Position numbers and translations under genes: made by a program. 64,000 nt of DNA from Rhizobium rosettiformans W3 (GTDB lineage Bacteria > Pseudomonadota > Alphaproteobacteria > Rhizobiales > Rhizobiaceae): contig NZ_STGU01000001.1 in assembly GCF_004912135.1 (NCBI RefSeq), forward strand, positions 372,001 to 436,000, given 5' to 3'. The notes beneath the pieces were generated by a model. It did no database searches. It was not told the origin of the DNA and saw only the letters and a program-made list of their open reading frames with translations. How positions within the stretch are numbered: the stretch's first letter is position 1; every line of letters starts with the position of its first letter. This document shows positions 15,587 to 23,957 of the stretch, piece after piece.

Positions 15587-16378
15587 TCACGTCAGTGTTG
15601 CGATGTCGAAGTTATGCACGTCTTCCATCAATTCGAGCAGGCCGTTGACGGCATGCGTGATCAGCAGCTCACCTCTCTCTGCCGTGGCCGCTGCGGCATT
15701 GCCTGCCACGCCGTCCGGGTTGAGATCCGACATCTTCCAGCCGAAAGCATGCGGACCATAGGCGCGCAGGTGTTTGTAGCGAGCCGCGAAATCGGACTGG
15801 CGCGAGGGGAAGCCCCTGGCTTTGGTCATGTCGACCTGGTCCGGCGCAAGGGCCAGCATGACCGAGGTTTCGATATCTCCGCCATGAATGTCGATTGCCT
15901 TTTCTTCCGGTGAGATCCAGCCATCCGGCTGACCGAAGCGGGTCCAACTCGTGGCGACCACGAGCATGTTCAGACGGACGCGCGCCTCGGTCGCGACAAT
16001 AGTGAGCAGCGGGGAGTTGCCGCCATGGGCGTTGAGCAGGACCAGCTTTCGGATCCCCTGATGATGGAGGTGCCTGGCGATTGCGAGCCAGCGGTTTACC
16101 GCTTCGTCGAATGCGAGCGTGCGCGTGCCTCTAACGTCCATATGCTCGATAGAATAACCGACGGGTTCGACCGGGAGGAAGGTGACAGGCAGATGATCGG
16201 GAAGGGCACTCGCCACGCGCTCGACGATGCCGGAGGCAATGATCGTGTCCGTCTCGAAAGGGAGATGGGGACCGTGCTGCTCGTGCGCGCCTAGAGGCAG
16301 AACGGCAATCCAGTCGTGCCGATCTGCGGCGGTCAGGTGCGGATCGTTATCCTTGAACCAAGGGGCCGGTTTCGCCAT
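15587..16378 (-). CDS. Creatininase-family amidohydrolase
   Basis: A 263-residue metal-dependent hydrolase of the creatininase superfamily. Signature motifs are GAHEQHGPHLPFETD (30-44, E33 and H35 as metal ligands), NAHGGN (116-121) and DIHGGDIETS further on. Family members hydrolyse creatinine or related cyclic amides, act in riboflavin/F420 precursor steps (ArfB), or mature mycofactocin; the substrate here cannot be assigned. The start at 16378 is preferred because AGGAG lies upstream and because the 200-residue in-frame extension is Arg-rich antisense to the MarR gene. Divergent from the MarR regulator with 90 bases between, which suggests that regulator may control it. Confidence 0.85.
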   Translation of the reverse strand: MAKPAPWFKDNDPHLTAADRHDWIAVLPLGAHEQHGPHLPFETDTIIASGIVERVASALPDHLPVTFLPVEPVGYSIEHMDVRGTRTLAFDEAVNRWLAIARHLHHQGIRKLVLLNAHGGNSPLLTIVATEARVRLNMLVVATSWTRFGQPDGWISPEEKAIDIHGGDIETSVMLALAPDQVDMTKARGFPSRQSDFAARYKHLRAYGPHAFGWKMSDLNPDGVAGNAAAATAERGELLITHAVNGLLELMEDVHNFDIATLT

Positions 16379-16468
16379 CTGGCCTAATCTCCTGATCTTC
16401 GTTATGCATGGCAACCGTCGCGACAGGGATGAAGTAGCCACCGCAGCGTGTGCCGACCGGGGAGAGTC

Positions 16469-16996
16469 ATGGCGAAAAAGGACAAGGCCGACAAGGACCG
16501 CGGCGAAAAGAAGAAGGCCAAGAAGAAGTCGCCACCGGGTTCTGGCGTGCTGAGTGCTGCCGTCACCCAGGTTGCGCGCGCCATGCGCACGCGTCTCTCC
16601 CATGGGCTTGCCGAAAGTGGCCTTTATCCCGGGCAGGACGGTGTGGTGCAGCTGCTCGCGCAGGAAGACGGTCAGACGCCAGGGGCGCTTGCCCATCAGT
16701 TGGGGGTCAAGGCACCGACAATGACCCGAACGATCGGCCGGATGGAGGCGCAGGGTTTTGTCCAGCGTCGGACCGATGATCGCGATGGCCGGCTTACCAA
16801 GGTCTATCTGACCGATGAAGGTCGCGGCAGCGTCGCACGCATCGCGGAGGCAATGGCCGACTGCGAGACGCTGGCCGTTCAGGGCCTGTCCGGGAAAGAG
16901 CTGAAGACCCTCGTGAAGCTGCTCTCGTTGATCGACGACAATCTCTCCGGCCATGGGGAAGCTCGCTCTGCGCACGAGGCCGATGACGACGATTGA
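16469..16996 (+). CDS. MarR-family transcriptional regulator
   Basis: A 175-residue dimeric winged-helix regulator. Residues 1-25 form an unusual lysine-rich tail (KKDKADKDRGEKKKAKKK) that precedes the canonical MarR fold: PGQDGVVQLLAQEDGQTPGALAHQLGVKAPTMTRTIGRME is the helix-turn-helix region, and VQRRTDDRDGRLTKVYLTDEG is the wing with its conserved DxRD-R element. The ligand is unknown. The basic tail may add non-specific DNA affinity. The start at 16469 has GGGGAGAG upstream. It diverges from the creatininase-family gene, the usual arrangement for a MarR regulator and its target. Confidence 0.88.
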   Translation: MAKKDKADKDRGEKKKAKKKSPPGSGVLSAAVTQVARAMRTRLSHGLAESGLYPGQDGVVQLLAQEDGQTPGALAHQLGVKAPTMTRTIGRMEAQGFVQRRTDDRDGRLTKVYLTDEGRGSVARIAEAMADCETLAVQGLSGKELKTLVKLLSLIDDNLSGHGEARSAHEADDDD

Positions 16997-17004
16997 TCTT
17001 GTCG

Positions 17005-17031
17005 ATTAAACTGTTTAATTAAAACGTTTAA
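17005..17031. promoter_or_regulatory. Tandem palindromes upstream of the LacI-family gene
   Basis: ATTAAAC-T-GTTTAAT (17005-17019) is a perfect 15-base palindrome, immediately followed by TTAAAACGTTTAA (17019-17031), whose core AAACGTTT has the central CG typical of LacI-family operators. They lie 42-68 bases before the regulator start and probably mediate autoregulation. Confidence 0.6.
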
Positions 17032-17072
17032 GGGCGGTGAAGCGCCCACCGGTCTGCTGCGAGGGAGGAAAC

Positions 17073-18089
17073 GTGGCACAAAAGGTAAAACTTTCGACCA
17101 TTGCGGAAACGCTGGGTCTCTCCACCGCAACCATCTCGCTTGCTCTGCGTGACAGCCCGCTCGTTGCCGCCGATACGCGCGAGAAGATCAAGGAGCAGGC
17201 CCGGGTTCTCGGTTACATCTACAACCGTCGTGCAGCCAGCCTTAGAACCTCGCGCTCCGGCATCATCGGTGTTGTCGTGCACGACATCATGAACCCGTTC
17301 TACGGCGAAATCCTGAAAGCCATCGAGACCGAGCTCGACCGGAGCCGGCACACCTTCATTCTCTCCAACCATTACGATAGCGTCGACAAGCAGCGGATGT
17401 TCGTCGAAACCCTGCTGCAGCTCGGCGGCGACGGGGTGATCATGTCGCCCGCGATCGGCACGCCACCGGAAGACGTGCTGCTCTGCGAGAATAACGGCAT
17501 GCCGGCGATCTTCGTGGCGCGCTCGATGGAGGGGCTCGACGTGCCGATCTACCGAGGCGACGACACCTACGGGATATCGCTGGCCACCAACCATCTCATC
17601 GGTCTTGGTCATCGCTCGATTGCCATGATCGGCGGTACGGATCAGACCTCGACGGGGCGCGACCGCTACCAGGGCTACGTGAACGCGCTGCGCAAAGCCG
17701 GGATCGAGGTCGACCCGGGTCTTCGCATCCCCGGCCCCCGAACCAAGCAAGGCGGCTTCGAAGCAGCCGTCAACTTCCTGTCCCTGCCGCAGAAGCCGAC
17801 GGCCGCCGTATGCTGGAACGATCTCGTCGCGATCGGATTGATGAACGGCATTGCACGCGCCGGGCTCGTTCCCGGCCAGGATATCTCGGTGACGGGCTAT
17901 GACGATCTGGAAGAAGCTTCGATCGCCACCCCCTCTCTGACGACCGTCTGGAATGGTCAGGCCGAAGTCGGGCGGCTGGCCGCGCGTGCGCTGCTCGACA
18001 AGCTTGCCGGCAGTCATGAGCCTGACGGCATTCACCTGATCAAGCCCGAGATGCGCATTCGCCAGTCGACGGGCCCGATCCGCCGCTGA
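17073..18089 (+). CDS. LacI-family transcriptional regulator
   Basis: A 338-residue repressor. The N-terminal helix-turn-helix with hinge (KLSTIAETLGLSTATISLAL, about residues 6-25) is followed by a periplasmic-binding-protein-like effector domain (about 60-338) beginning at SGIIGVVVHDIMNPFY. The ligand is likely a sugar, sugar acid or hydroxy acid. The GTG at 17073 is chosen because GAGGGAGG lies at 17061-17068; the in-frame ATG 12 codons upstream would place these bases inside the gene. A hydroxyacid dehydrogenase follows after 58 bases with a hairpin in the gap, so the pair is probably one catabolic unit controlled by this protein. Confidence 0.9.
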   Translation: MAQKVKLSTIAETLGLSTATISLALRDSPLVAADTREKIKEQARVLGYIYNRRAASLRTSRSGIIGVVVHDIMNPFYGEILKAIETELDRSRHTFILSNHYDSVDKQRMFVETLLQLGGDGVIMSPAIGTPPEDVLLCENNGMPAIFVARSMEGLDVPIYRGDDTYGISLATNHLIGLGHRSIAMIGGTDQTSTGRDRYQGYVNALRKAGIEVDPGLRIPGPRTKQGGFEAAVNFLSLPQKPTAAVCWNDLVAIGLMNGIARAGLVPGQDISVTGYDDLEEASIATPSLTTVWNGQAEVGRLAARALLDKLAGSHEPDGIHLIKPEMRIRQSTGPIRR

Positions 18090-18095
18090 AGCCCT

Positions 18096-18114
18096 GCCGG
18101 CTGACTTAGCCGGC
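18096..18114 (+). other. Intercistronic hairpin
   Basis: GCCGGCT (18096-18102) pairs with AGCCGGC (18108-18114) around GACTT. No T-run follows, so it is more likely a processing or stability element between the LacI gene and the dehydrogenase than a terminator. Confidence 0.5.
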
Positions 18115-18147
18115 GGCTCCCCACCCAGACCGCCAGAGGAGACAGCC

Positions 18148-19107
18148 ATGTCCGATCGCCCCCTCGTGTTGATCCCAGGCCGGATCAATCCCCGCGTCCG
18201 ATCCCGCCTTGCCGAGCAGTTCGAGCTGGTTGAAGTTGCCGATGCTTCGGCCGCGGATTGTGCCCCCGATATCCTCCAGCAGGTGCGCGGCGCAGCCGTT
18301 TCCGGCCGGTTCCCTGCCGCGCTGATCGAGCGGCTACCGAAGCTCGAGGTGATCGCCAACTTCGGCGTCGGCTATGATGGTGTCGAGGTCAAGGCCGCCG
18401 CGCAGCGAGGGGTCGTCGTCACGAACACTCCTGATGTGCTGAATGACGAAGTGGCGGATACGGCCATCGCGCTGCTGCTCAACACCATCAGGCGCTTCCA
18501 TTTTGCCGAGCAGTATCTGCGCGAAGGGCGGTGGGAAAAAGAGGGGGCCTTTCCTCTTTCCCCGATGTCGCTGAAAGGCCGGAAGGTCGGCCTTCACGGA
18601 CTGGGGCGGATCGGCATGGAAATCGCCTCCCGGCTCGTGCCCTTCAAGGTCGAGATTGCCTACCACACGCGGAGCCCGCGCGCGGATGTCGCCTACACCT
18701 ACCACGATAATCTTGTCGGACTGGCCAAGGCGGTGGATATCCTCATCTCGATCGTCCCGTCGACGGCTGAGACGAATGGCGCCATCAATTCTGAGGTGCT
18801 GGCCGCACTGGGGTCGGATGGCGTGCTGATCAATGTCGGTCGAGGATCGACTGTGGACGAGCCCGCGCTGATCGCTGCCCTGCAGAACGGCACGATTGGC
18901 GCGGCAGGTCTCGATGTGTTCGCCGAGGAACCGCATGTGCCCCAGGCGCTGATCGACCTTCCGAATGTCTCGCTGCTGCCGCATGTCGCGTCGGCCTCTG
19001 TGCCAACGCGTGATGCCATGGCCGATCTGGTGGTCGATAACCTCATTAGCTGGTTTGAGGGCCGTGGACCGCTGACGCCGGTGCCCGAAACGCCTGCGAC
19101 CCGCTGA
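18148..19107 (+). CDS. D-isomer-specific 2-hydroxyacid dehydrogenase (GhrB/hydroxypyruvate reductase-like)
   Basis: A 319-residue NAD(P)-dependent oxidoreductase. The Rossmann motif is GLHGLGRIG (148-156), the residues after the second strand (YHTRSPR, 172-178) suggest NADPH preference, and the catalytic triad is R232, E261 and H279 (the last in LLPHVAS). This pattern is that of glyoxylate/hydroxypyruvate reductases. It should reduce glyoxylate, hydroxypyruvate or a 2-ketogluconate-like acid in the cytoplasm. It lies 58 bases after the LacI-family gene and starts at an ATG preceded by AGAGGAGAC. Confidence 0.9.
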   Translation: MSDRPLVLIPGRINPRVRSRLAEQFELVEVADASAADCAPDILQQVRGAAVSGRFPAALIERLPKLEVIANFGVGYDGVEVKAAAQRGVVVTNTPDVLNDEVADTAIALLLNTIRRFHFAEQYLREGRWEKEGAFPLSPMSLKGRKVGLHGLGRIGMEIASRLVPFKVEIAYHTRSPRADVAYTYHDNLVGLAKAVDILISIVPSTAETNGAINSEVLAALGSDGVLINVGRGSTVDEPALIAALQNGTIGAAGLDVFAEEPHVPQALIDLPNVSLLPHVASASVPTRDAMADLVVDNLISWFEGRGPLTPVPETPATR

Positions 19108-19144
19108 TTCGGCTGTTCAGCCTTCGGCAAGCTTGAGAGCGCAT

Positions 19145-19175
19145 TCTTCCGAGACTTGGGGTCTCGAGCGGAAGG
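19145..19175 (+). promoter_or_regulatory. Hairpin covering the leader of the exported protein gene
   Basis: CGAGAC (19150-19155) and GTCTCG (19161-19166) form a perfect core, extended outward by TTCC with GGAA across a small bulge. The 3' arm includes the GAAGGA that serves as the ribosome site of the gene starting at 19184, so folding could restrict translation. Confidence 0.45.
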
Positions 19176-19183
19176 ATGCTCCG

Positions 19184-19663
19184 ATGAAGTCCTCTCTCGT
19201 CATCGTGGCGACGGCATTGATATGTGCGGGTGTTTCGGCGGCGGGTCTCGGCTTCTGGGCGAGCTCGGCCCCCTCGGACGGAGTGACTGCGGATCCGATC
19301 GTGCTCGGGACGATCCCAACGACTGTCGGACAGTCGCATCCGACGATTGCGTCGCTGAGGACAGCCCCGGTCTCGCCGCCGGCCATCTTCTCGGTCTCGA
19401 ATTTCACCCGCAAGACGGTGTGCCTAGTGGAGCGCGGTGCGGCGCTCACCAGCCGCAGCCGTGACTTCTACGCGCCGCCGGATTGCGAACAGGTCTGGCC
19501 CGGCCTGACGCGGGCCACGACCTGGACGCAAAACGAGGACGGCAGTGTTACCATCAGTGATACGGGCGGCGGCACCCTTTTGACGCTCGTTCGCGGCCGC
19601 CACTTTTCCTATGAGGTCACCGACGCCGCCGATGCCGATCTCGCGCTTCTGATGCTGCCTTGA
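19184..19663 (+). CDS. Small exported protein, possible AprI/Inh-type protease inhibitor
   Basis: A 159-residue precursor. MKSSLVIVATALICAGVSAAG is a signal sequence or membrane anchor, followed by a Ser/Thr/Pro-rich linker (about 30-75) and a compact C-terminal domain (about 75-159). That domain has the pattern Cys, about 20 residues, Cys (C85 and C106 by position in the precursor), then W-P-G-L, a T-x-W strand, G-S-V-T-I-S-D and G-G-G-T-L-L-T-L, which resembles the AprI/Inh metalloprotease-inhibitor fold related to rhizobial Omp19-like proteins. I am not certain of this family. The start at 19184 is supported by GAAGGA and by the signal sequence. Confidence 0.55.
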   Translation: MKSSLVIVATALICAGVSAAGLGFWASSAPSDGVTADPIVLGTIPTTVGQSHPTIASLRTAPVSPPAIFSVSNFTRKTVCLVERGAALTSRSRDFYAPPDCEQVWPGLTRATTWTQNEDGSVTISDTGGGTLLTLVRGRHFSYEVTDAADADLALLMLP

Positions 19664-19818
19664 GTGCCGGATGGGGCTCGGACGCCCGCTCAGTCGACCG
19701 TATTCGGTCAGACTAGAGGCCGTCTACTTCACTCAAGTATTTTGTCTGATTGCGCTAACGTCGAGCCTCGGAAATAGGCCACGACGAAGTGAAACCTCTC
19801 ATCCAAAAGAATAGCTTG

Positions 19819-19828
19819 CAAGCGCTTG
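19819..19828. promoter_or_regulatory. Palindrome CAAGCGCTTG upstream of the TRAP binding-protein gene
   Basis: A perfect 10-base palindrome 91 bases before the start codon, followed by AAACGCTTT. The shape is that of a LacI/GntR half-site pair. It may be an operator for the transporter gene, but one short palindrome is weak evidence. Confidence 0.35.
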
Positions 19829-19852
19829 AAACGCTTTGACCAAAATGGTTAG

Positions 19853-21025
<1,173 letters not shown>

Positions 21026-21046
21026 GCGACCGCCTGTTCCATCTTC

Positions 21047-21075
21047 GGCCGGCCTCCTTCGGGAGGCCGGTTTTT
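21047..21075 (+). terminator. Terminator of the TRAP binding-protein gene
   Basis: CCGGCCTCC (21047-21055), TTCG loop, GGAGGCCGG (21060-21068), then seven T. A canonical strong intrinsic terminator. Confidence 0.93.
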
Positions 21076-21105
21076 TTATGCGCAGGCGCTGCTCCTCTGC
21101 CCGCT

Positions 21106-21135
21106 CAAAAAGAAAGCCCCCGGGAGGGGGCTTTC
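21106..21135 (-). terminator. Terminator of the TRAP permease operon
   Basis: GAAAGCCCCC (21112-21121) and GGGGGCTTTC (21126-21135) form a perfect 10-bp stem. Read on the minus strand it is followed by TTTTT, 8 bases beyond the permease stop. It stands back to back with the plus-strand terminator at 21047. Confidence 0.88.
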
Positions 21136-21143
21136 GAGATCTC

Positions 21144-23024
21144 TCAGTTAAAGGCCGGAGGTTGGCTCAAATCCGGTGTGGCGGGCGCAGCCGGCGGTGC
21201 CGATGGCGCTGCCGGAGCCGGGGGCGAACCGCCGCCGAAGTCCAGCGGCGGTAGGCCGAGGCTCGGTGCGGGAGCCGCCGGTGCCGTTCCTTCAGGGGCC
21301 GGCGCCGGTCCGGAGCCGAAGCTCGGCGGCGGTAGACCGAATGACGGGGCAGGTGCTGTGCCACCGCCAGCGTCCGGCTGGCCGAAGGACGGAGCGGGGC
21401 TCGAACCAAAGCCTGGCAGTTCGATCTGAATGCTGCCCGGATCGGTCGTCGCCGGTGTCCCCTTGTAATGCATGACCAGTCCGGGGAAGGAGATGACGGT
21501 GACGATCGCCAGGAACTGGATGATGATGAAGGGAAGCACGCCCTTGTAGATGTCGACCGTCTTGATGCCCGCCCGCATCTGTCCCGTCACCTTGTCCTTC
21601 CATTGTCCTTCCGGTGCGACGGAGCGCAGGTAGAAGAGCGAGAAGCCGAACGGCGGCGTCAGGAAGGACGTCTGCAGGTTGATCCCGAGGATGATGCCGA
21701 ACCAGACCAGGTCGATCCCGTGGCTCTGGGCGACCGGAACCAGCAGCGGCACCATGATGAAGGCGATCTCGAAGAAGTCGAGGAAGCAGCCGAGGATGAA
21801 GACGATGATCGTGACAACGATCAGGAAGCCGTATTCGCCGCCCGGAAGCGCCAGCATCAGATCCTCGATCCAGACATTGCCGTTGATGCCGTAGAAGGTC
21901 AGGCCGAAGACGCGGGCGCCGATCAGGATCATCATGACGAAGGCCGACAGACGCGTCGTGGCGTCCAGAGCGTTCTTCAGGATGGCCAGGTTCAGGCGGC
22001 CCTTGGCAGTCGCGATGATCAGGGCTCCGGTGGCGCCCATGGCGCCGCCTTCCGTCGGCGTTGCAATGCCAAGGAAGATGGTGCCGAGCACGAGGAAGAT
22101 CAGCGCCAGCGGCGGGACCATCACGATGATGACCTCCTGGGCCAGTCGCGAGATCAGGTTGAGCTTCATGCCACGGTTGAGGAGCGCGAAGACGTAGACC
22201 GTGACCACGCCGAAGGCGAGCGCTGCAACCAGCTGCCATTCGGCGCTGGCAACGCCGGTGAACAGAAGGTGATAGCCGAGGAAATAGAGGCCAGTGCCAA
22301 TTGCGATCATCACCAGCAGCGAGGTCACGCCGTCACCGAGGGTGCGGGCTTCCTTGGGCAGGGCAGGGGCCCATTCCGGCTTGATGATTGTGACAGCGAA
22401 AATGTAGAGGCAGTAGGCCGCGATGATCATCAGCGCCGGGTAAAGCGCGCCGACATACATGTCGCCGACGGAACGACCGAGCTGGTCGGCCATGACGATC
22501 AGAACCAGCGACGGCGGCACGATCTGCGCCAGCGTGCCGGAGGCGGCGATCGTGCCGGAGACCAGCGGGCCGTTATACTTGTAGCGCAGCATGATCGGCA
22601 GAGAGATCAGGCCCATGGCCATGACGGATGCGGCCACGACGCCGGTGGTGGCACCGAGCAGGGCGCCGACCAGGATGACCGCATAAGCGAGGCCGCCGCG
22701 CACCGGGCCGAACAGCTGGCCGATGGTGTCGAGCAGGTCTTCCGCCATGCGCGACCGTTCCAGGATGATGCCCATCAAGGTGAAGAACGGGATCGACAGC
22801 AGGGTGTCGTTGTACATGATCCCGTAAATGCGTTCCGGATGGGACTGAAGCAGCGGCCAGAACAGGCGGATCTCGGAGGAGATGTGCGAGAGTTCGACGC
22901 CGACGACGAAATAGATAAGGCCGCCAGCTGCCAGCGTGAAGGCGACGGGATAGCCGAGCAGCAGCATCAGCATGACGCTGGTGAACATGATCGGCGCTAG
23001 GTTGTGCGCGATGAAGTTGATCAT
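21144..23024 (-). CDS. dctM: TRAP transporter large permease (DctM) with Pro/Ala/Gly-rich tail
   Basis: A 626-residue inner-membrane protein. Residues 1 to about 520 form the DctM membrane domain of roughly 12-13 helices, with the typical LLGYPVAFTLAAGG start, the SIPFFTLMGIIL and GATTGVVAASVMAMG segments and the ATPTEGGAMGATGAL motif. The last 105 residues (from GTPATTDPGS) are a low-complexity tail of APSFG-L/Q-P-type repeats with no charge-rich or membrane character; most DctM proteins lack this. The start at 23024 is used because the longer frame adds an Arg-rich stretch overlapping dctQ. It lies directly after dctQ (one base gap) and couples substrate uptake to a Na+ gradient in this family. 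Confidence 0.9.
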   Translation of the reverse strand: MINFIAHNLAPIMFTSVMLMLLLGYPVAFTLAAGGLIYFVVGVELSHISSEIRLFWPLLQSHPERIYGIMYNDTLLSIPFFTLMGIILERSRMAEDLLDTIGQLFGPVRGGLAYAVILVGALLGATTGVVAASVMAMGLISLPIMLRYKYNGPLVSGTIAASGTLAQIVPPSLVLIVMADQLGRSVGDMYVGALYPALMIIAAYCLYIFAVTIIKPEWAPALPKEARTLGDGVTSLLVMIAIGTGLYFLGYHLLFTGVASAEWQLVAALAFGVVTVYVFALLNRGMKLNLISRLAQEVIIVMVPPLALIFLVLGTIFLGIATPTEGGAMGATGALIIATAKGRLNLAILKNALDATTRLSAFVMMILIGARVFGLTFYGINGNVWIEDLMLALPGGEYGFLIVVTIIVFILGCFLDFFEIAFIMVPLLVPVAQSHGIDLVWFGIILGINLQTSFLTPPFGFSLFYLRSVAPEGQWKDKVTGQMRAGIKTVDIYKGVLPFIIIQFLAIVTVISFPGLVMHYKGTPATTDPGSIQIELPGFGSSPAPSFGQPDAGGGTAPAPSFGLPPPSFGSGPAPAPEGTAPAAPAPSLGLPPLDFGGGSPPAPAAPSAPPAAPATPDLSQPPAFN

Positions 23025-23025
23025 C

Positions 23026-23577
23026 TCAGGCCTCCTTGCCTTCGGTCGCCGGTGGGGTGACGCTTGCATCGTCGATCCGGCCCATCAGCACGGCAGCGCG
23101 CTTGATGATTTCAGAGAAGGCCTGGGCGGTCAGGAGGATGAAGCCGATCAGGACGACGGCCTTTGCGGGCCAGATGACCAGGCCGCCGGCGCTCGAGGAG
23201 ACTTCACCCGAACGGAAGGACAGCCAGAACCACGGCCAGGCGAGATAGGCCATCAGTCCGGAGAAGGGCACGAGGAAGATGATGTGCAGGATCAGGTCGA
23301 TCCAGTCGCGGGTCCGCTTCGTCCATCCGCTGGACAGGATGTCGATGCGGATATGTTCATTGCGGAGCAAGGCATAAGCAGCGGCAAGCATGAAGACTGT
23401 GCCATAGAGATACCATTGCAGTTCGAGCCAGGCGTTCGACGAGATGTCGAAGACCTTGCGAATGACGGCATTGCCGGCGCTGATCAGAACGGCGGCCAGG
23501 AGCAGCCAGGAAACCCAGCGCCCGATGGCCCCGTTGATCGCGTCGATCAGCCGGGAAACAGCCAACAGGATTGTCAT
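23026..23577 (-). CDS. dctQ: TRAP transporter small permease (DctQ)
   Basis: A 183-residue membrane protein with four transmembrane helices (about 15-38, 52-72, 95-118, 135-160) in the pattern of DctQ subunits, including the ELQWYLYGTVFMLAAAYALL segment and the basic NEHIRIDIL loop. It forms the membrane complex with DctM and receives substrate from the binding protein. The start is the ATG at 23577, preceded by GGGGAGAA. It is the first gene of a two-gene minus-strand operon convergent with the binding-protein gene. Confidence 0.9.
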   Translation of the reverse strand: MTILLAVSRLIDAINGAIGRWVSWLLLAAVLISAGNAVIRKVFDISSNAWLELQWYLYGTVFMLAAAYALLRNEHIRIDILSSGWTKRTRDWIDLILHIIFLVPFSGLMAYLAWPWFWLSFRSGEVSSSAGGLVIWPAKAVVLIGFILLTAQAFSEIIKRAAVLMGRIDDASVTPPATEGKEA

Positions 23578-23957
23578 TGTGTTTGTTCTCCCCTTGTCTT
23601 TTTGTGCTTAGAGCAATGACAAACCGGGCGCAACTCAACAGCGCTTGTGGTTCTGGCGGGCATACGAAAGTCGCAGTTCAGACTCTTTCGACCGGCCTGA
23701 GGGGATGCCGTGAGGCTCATTGCCCGTCTTGATCCATTCGTCGCATTTTAATGGTTTCCCTATGCCGCCCTTAAGAGGTTGTGACTTACTCGTTTGCGTC
23801 CCGCATCGAAGCAGTGCATTTTAGAAATTGCTTCGTTATGCACATTACTGTGACGTTTTAGTACATGCTTTTCGCCCTTCGGACCGGGCATAGGGATTGG
23901 AAGAGACATCGTTTGGCAGCTGAGGTTTCACGTCCAGCCGCGCCGGGAGGGCAGATC
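23578..23957. other. Divergent control region between dctQ and the EAL protein
   Basis: No gene seen in 380 bases. The left part must contain the dctQM promoter on the minus strand and the AT-richer part (23740-23860) the promoter of the EAL gene. No clean -35/-10 pair or operator could be assigned. Confidence 0.55.

Noticed and set aside
16379-16975. N-terminal extension of about 199 residues on the creatininase-family protein.
   Set aside because: It is antisense to the MarR gene, Arg/His-rich and lacks a ribosome site; the shorter start has AGGAG and gives family length.
21468-23000. Antisense open frame of about 510 codons across dctM, rich in Asp, Glu, His and Gln.
   Set aside because: Composition is what results from reading transmembrane-helix codons backwards; no start signal or domain.
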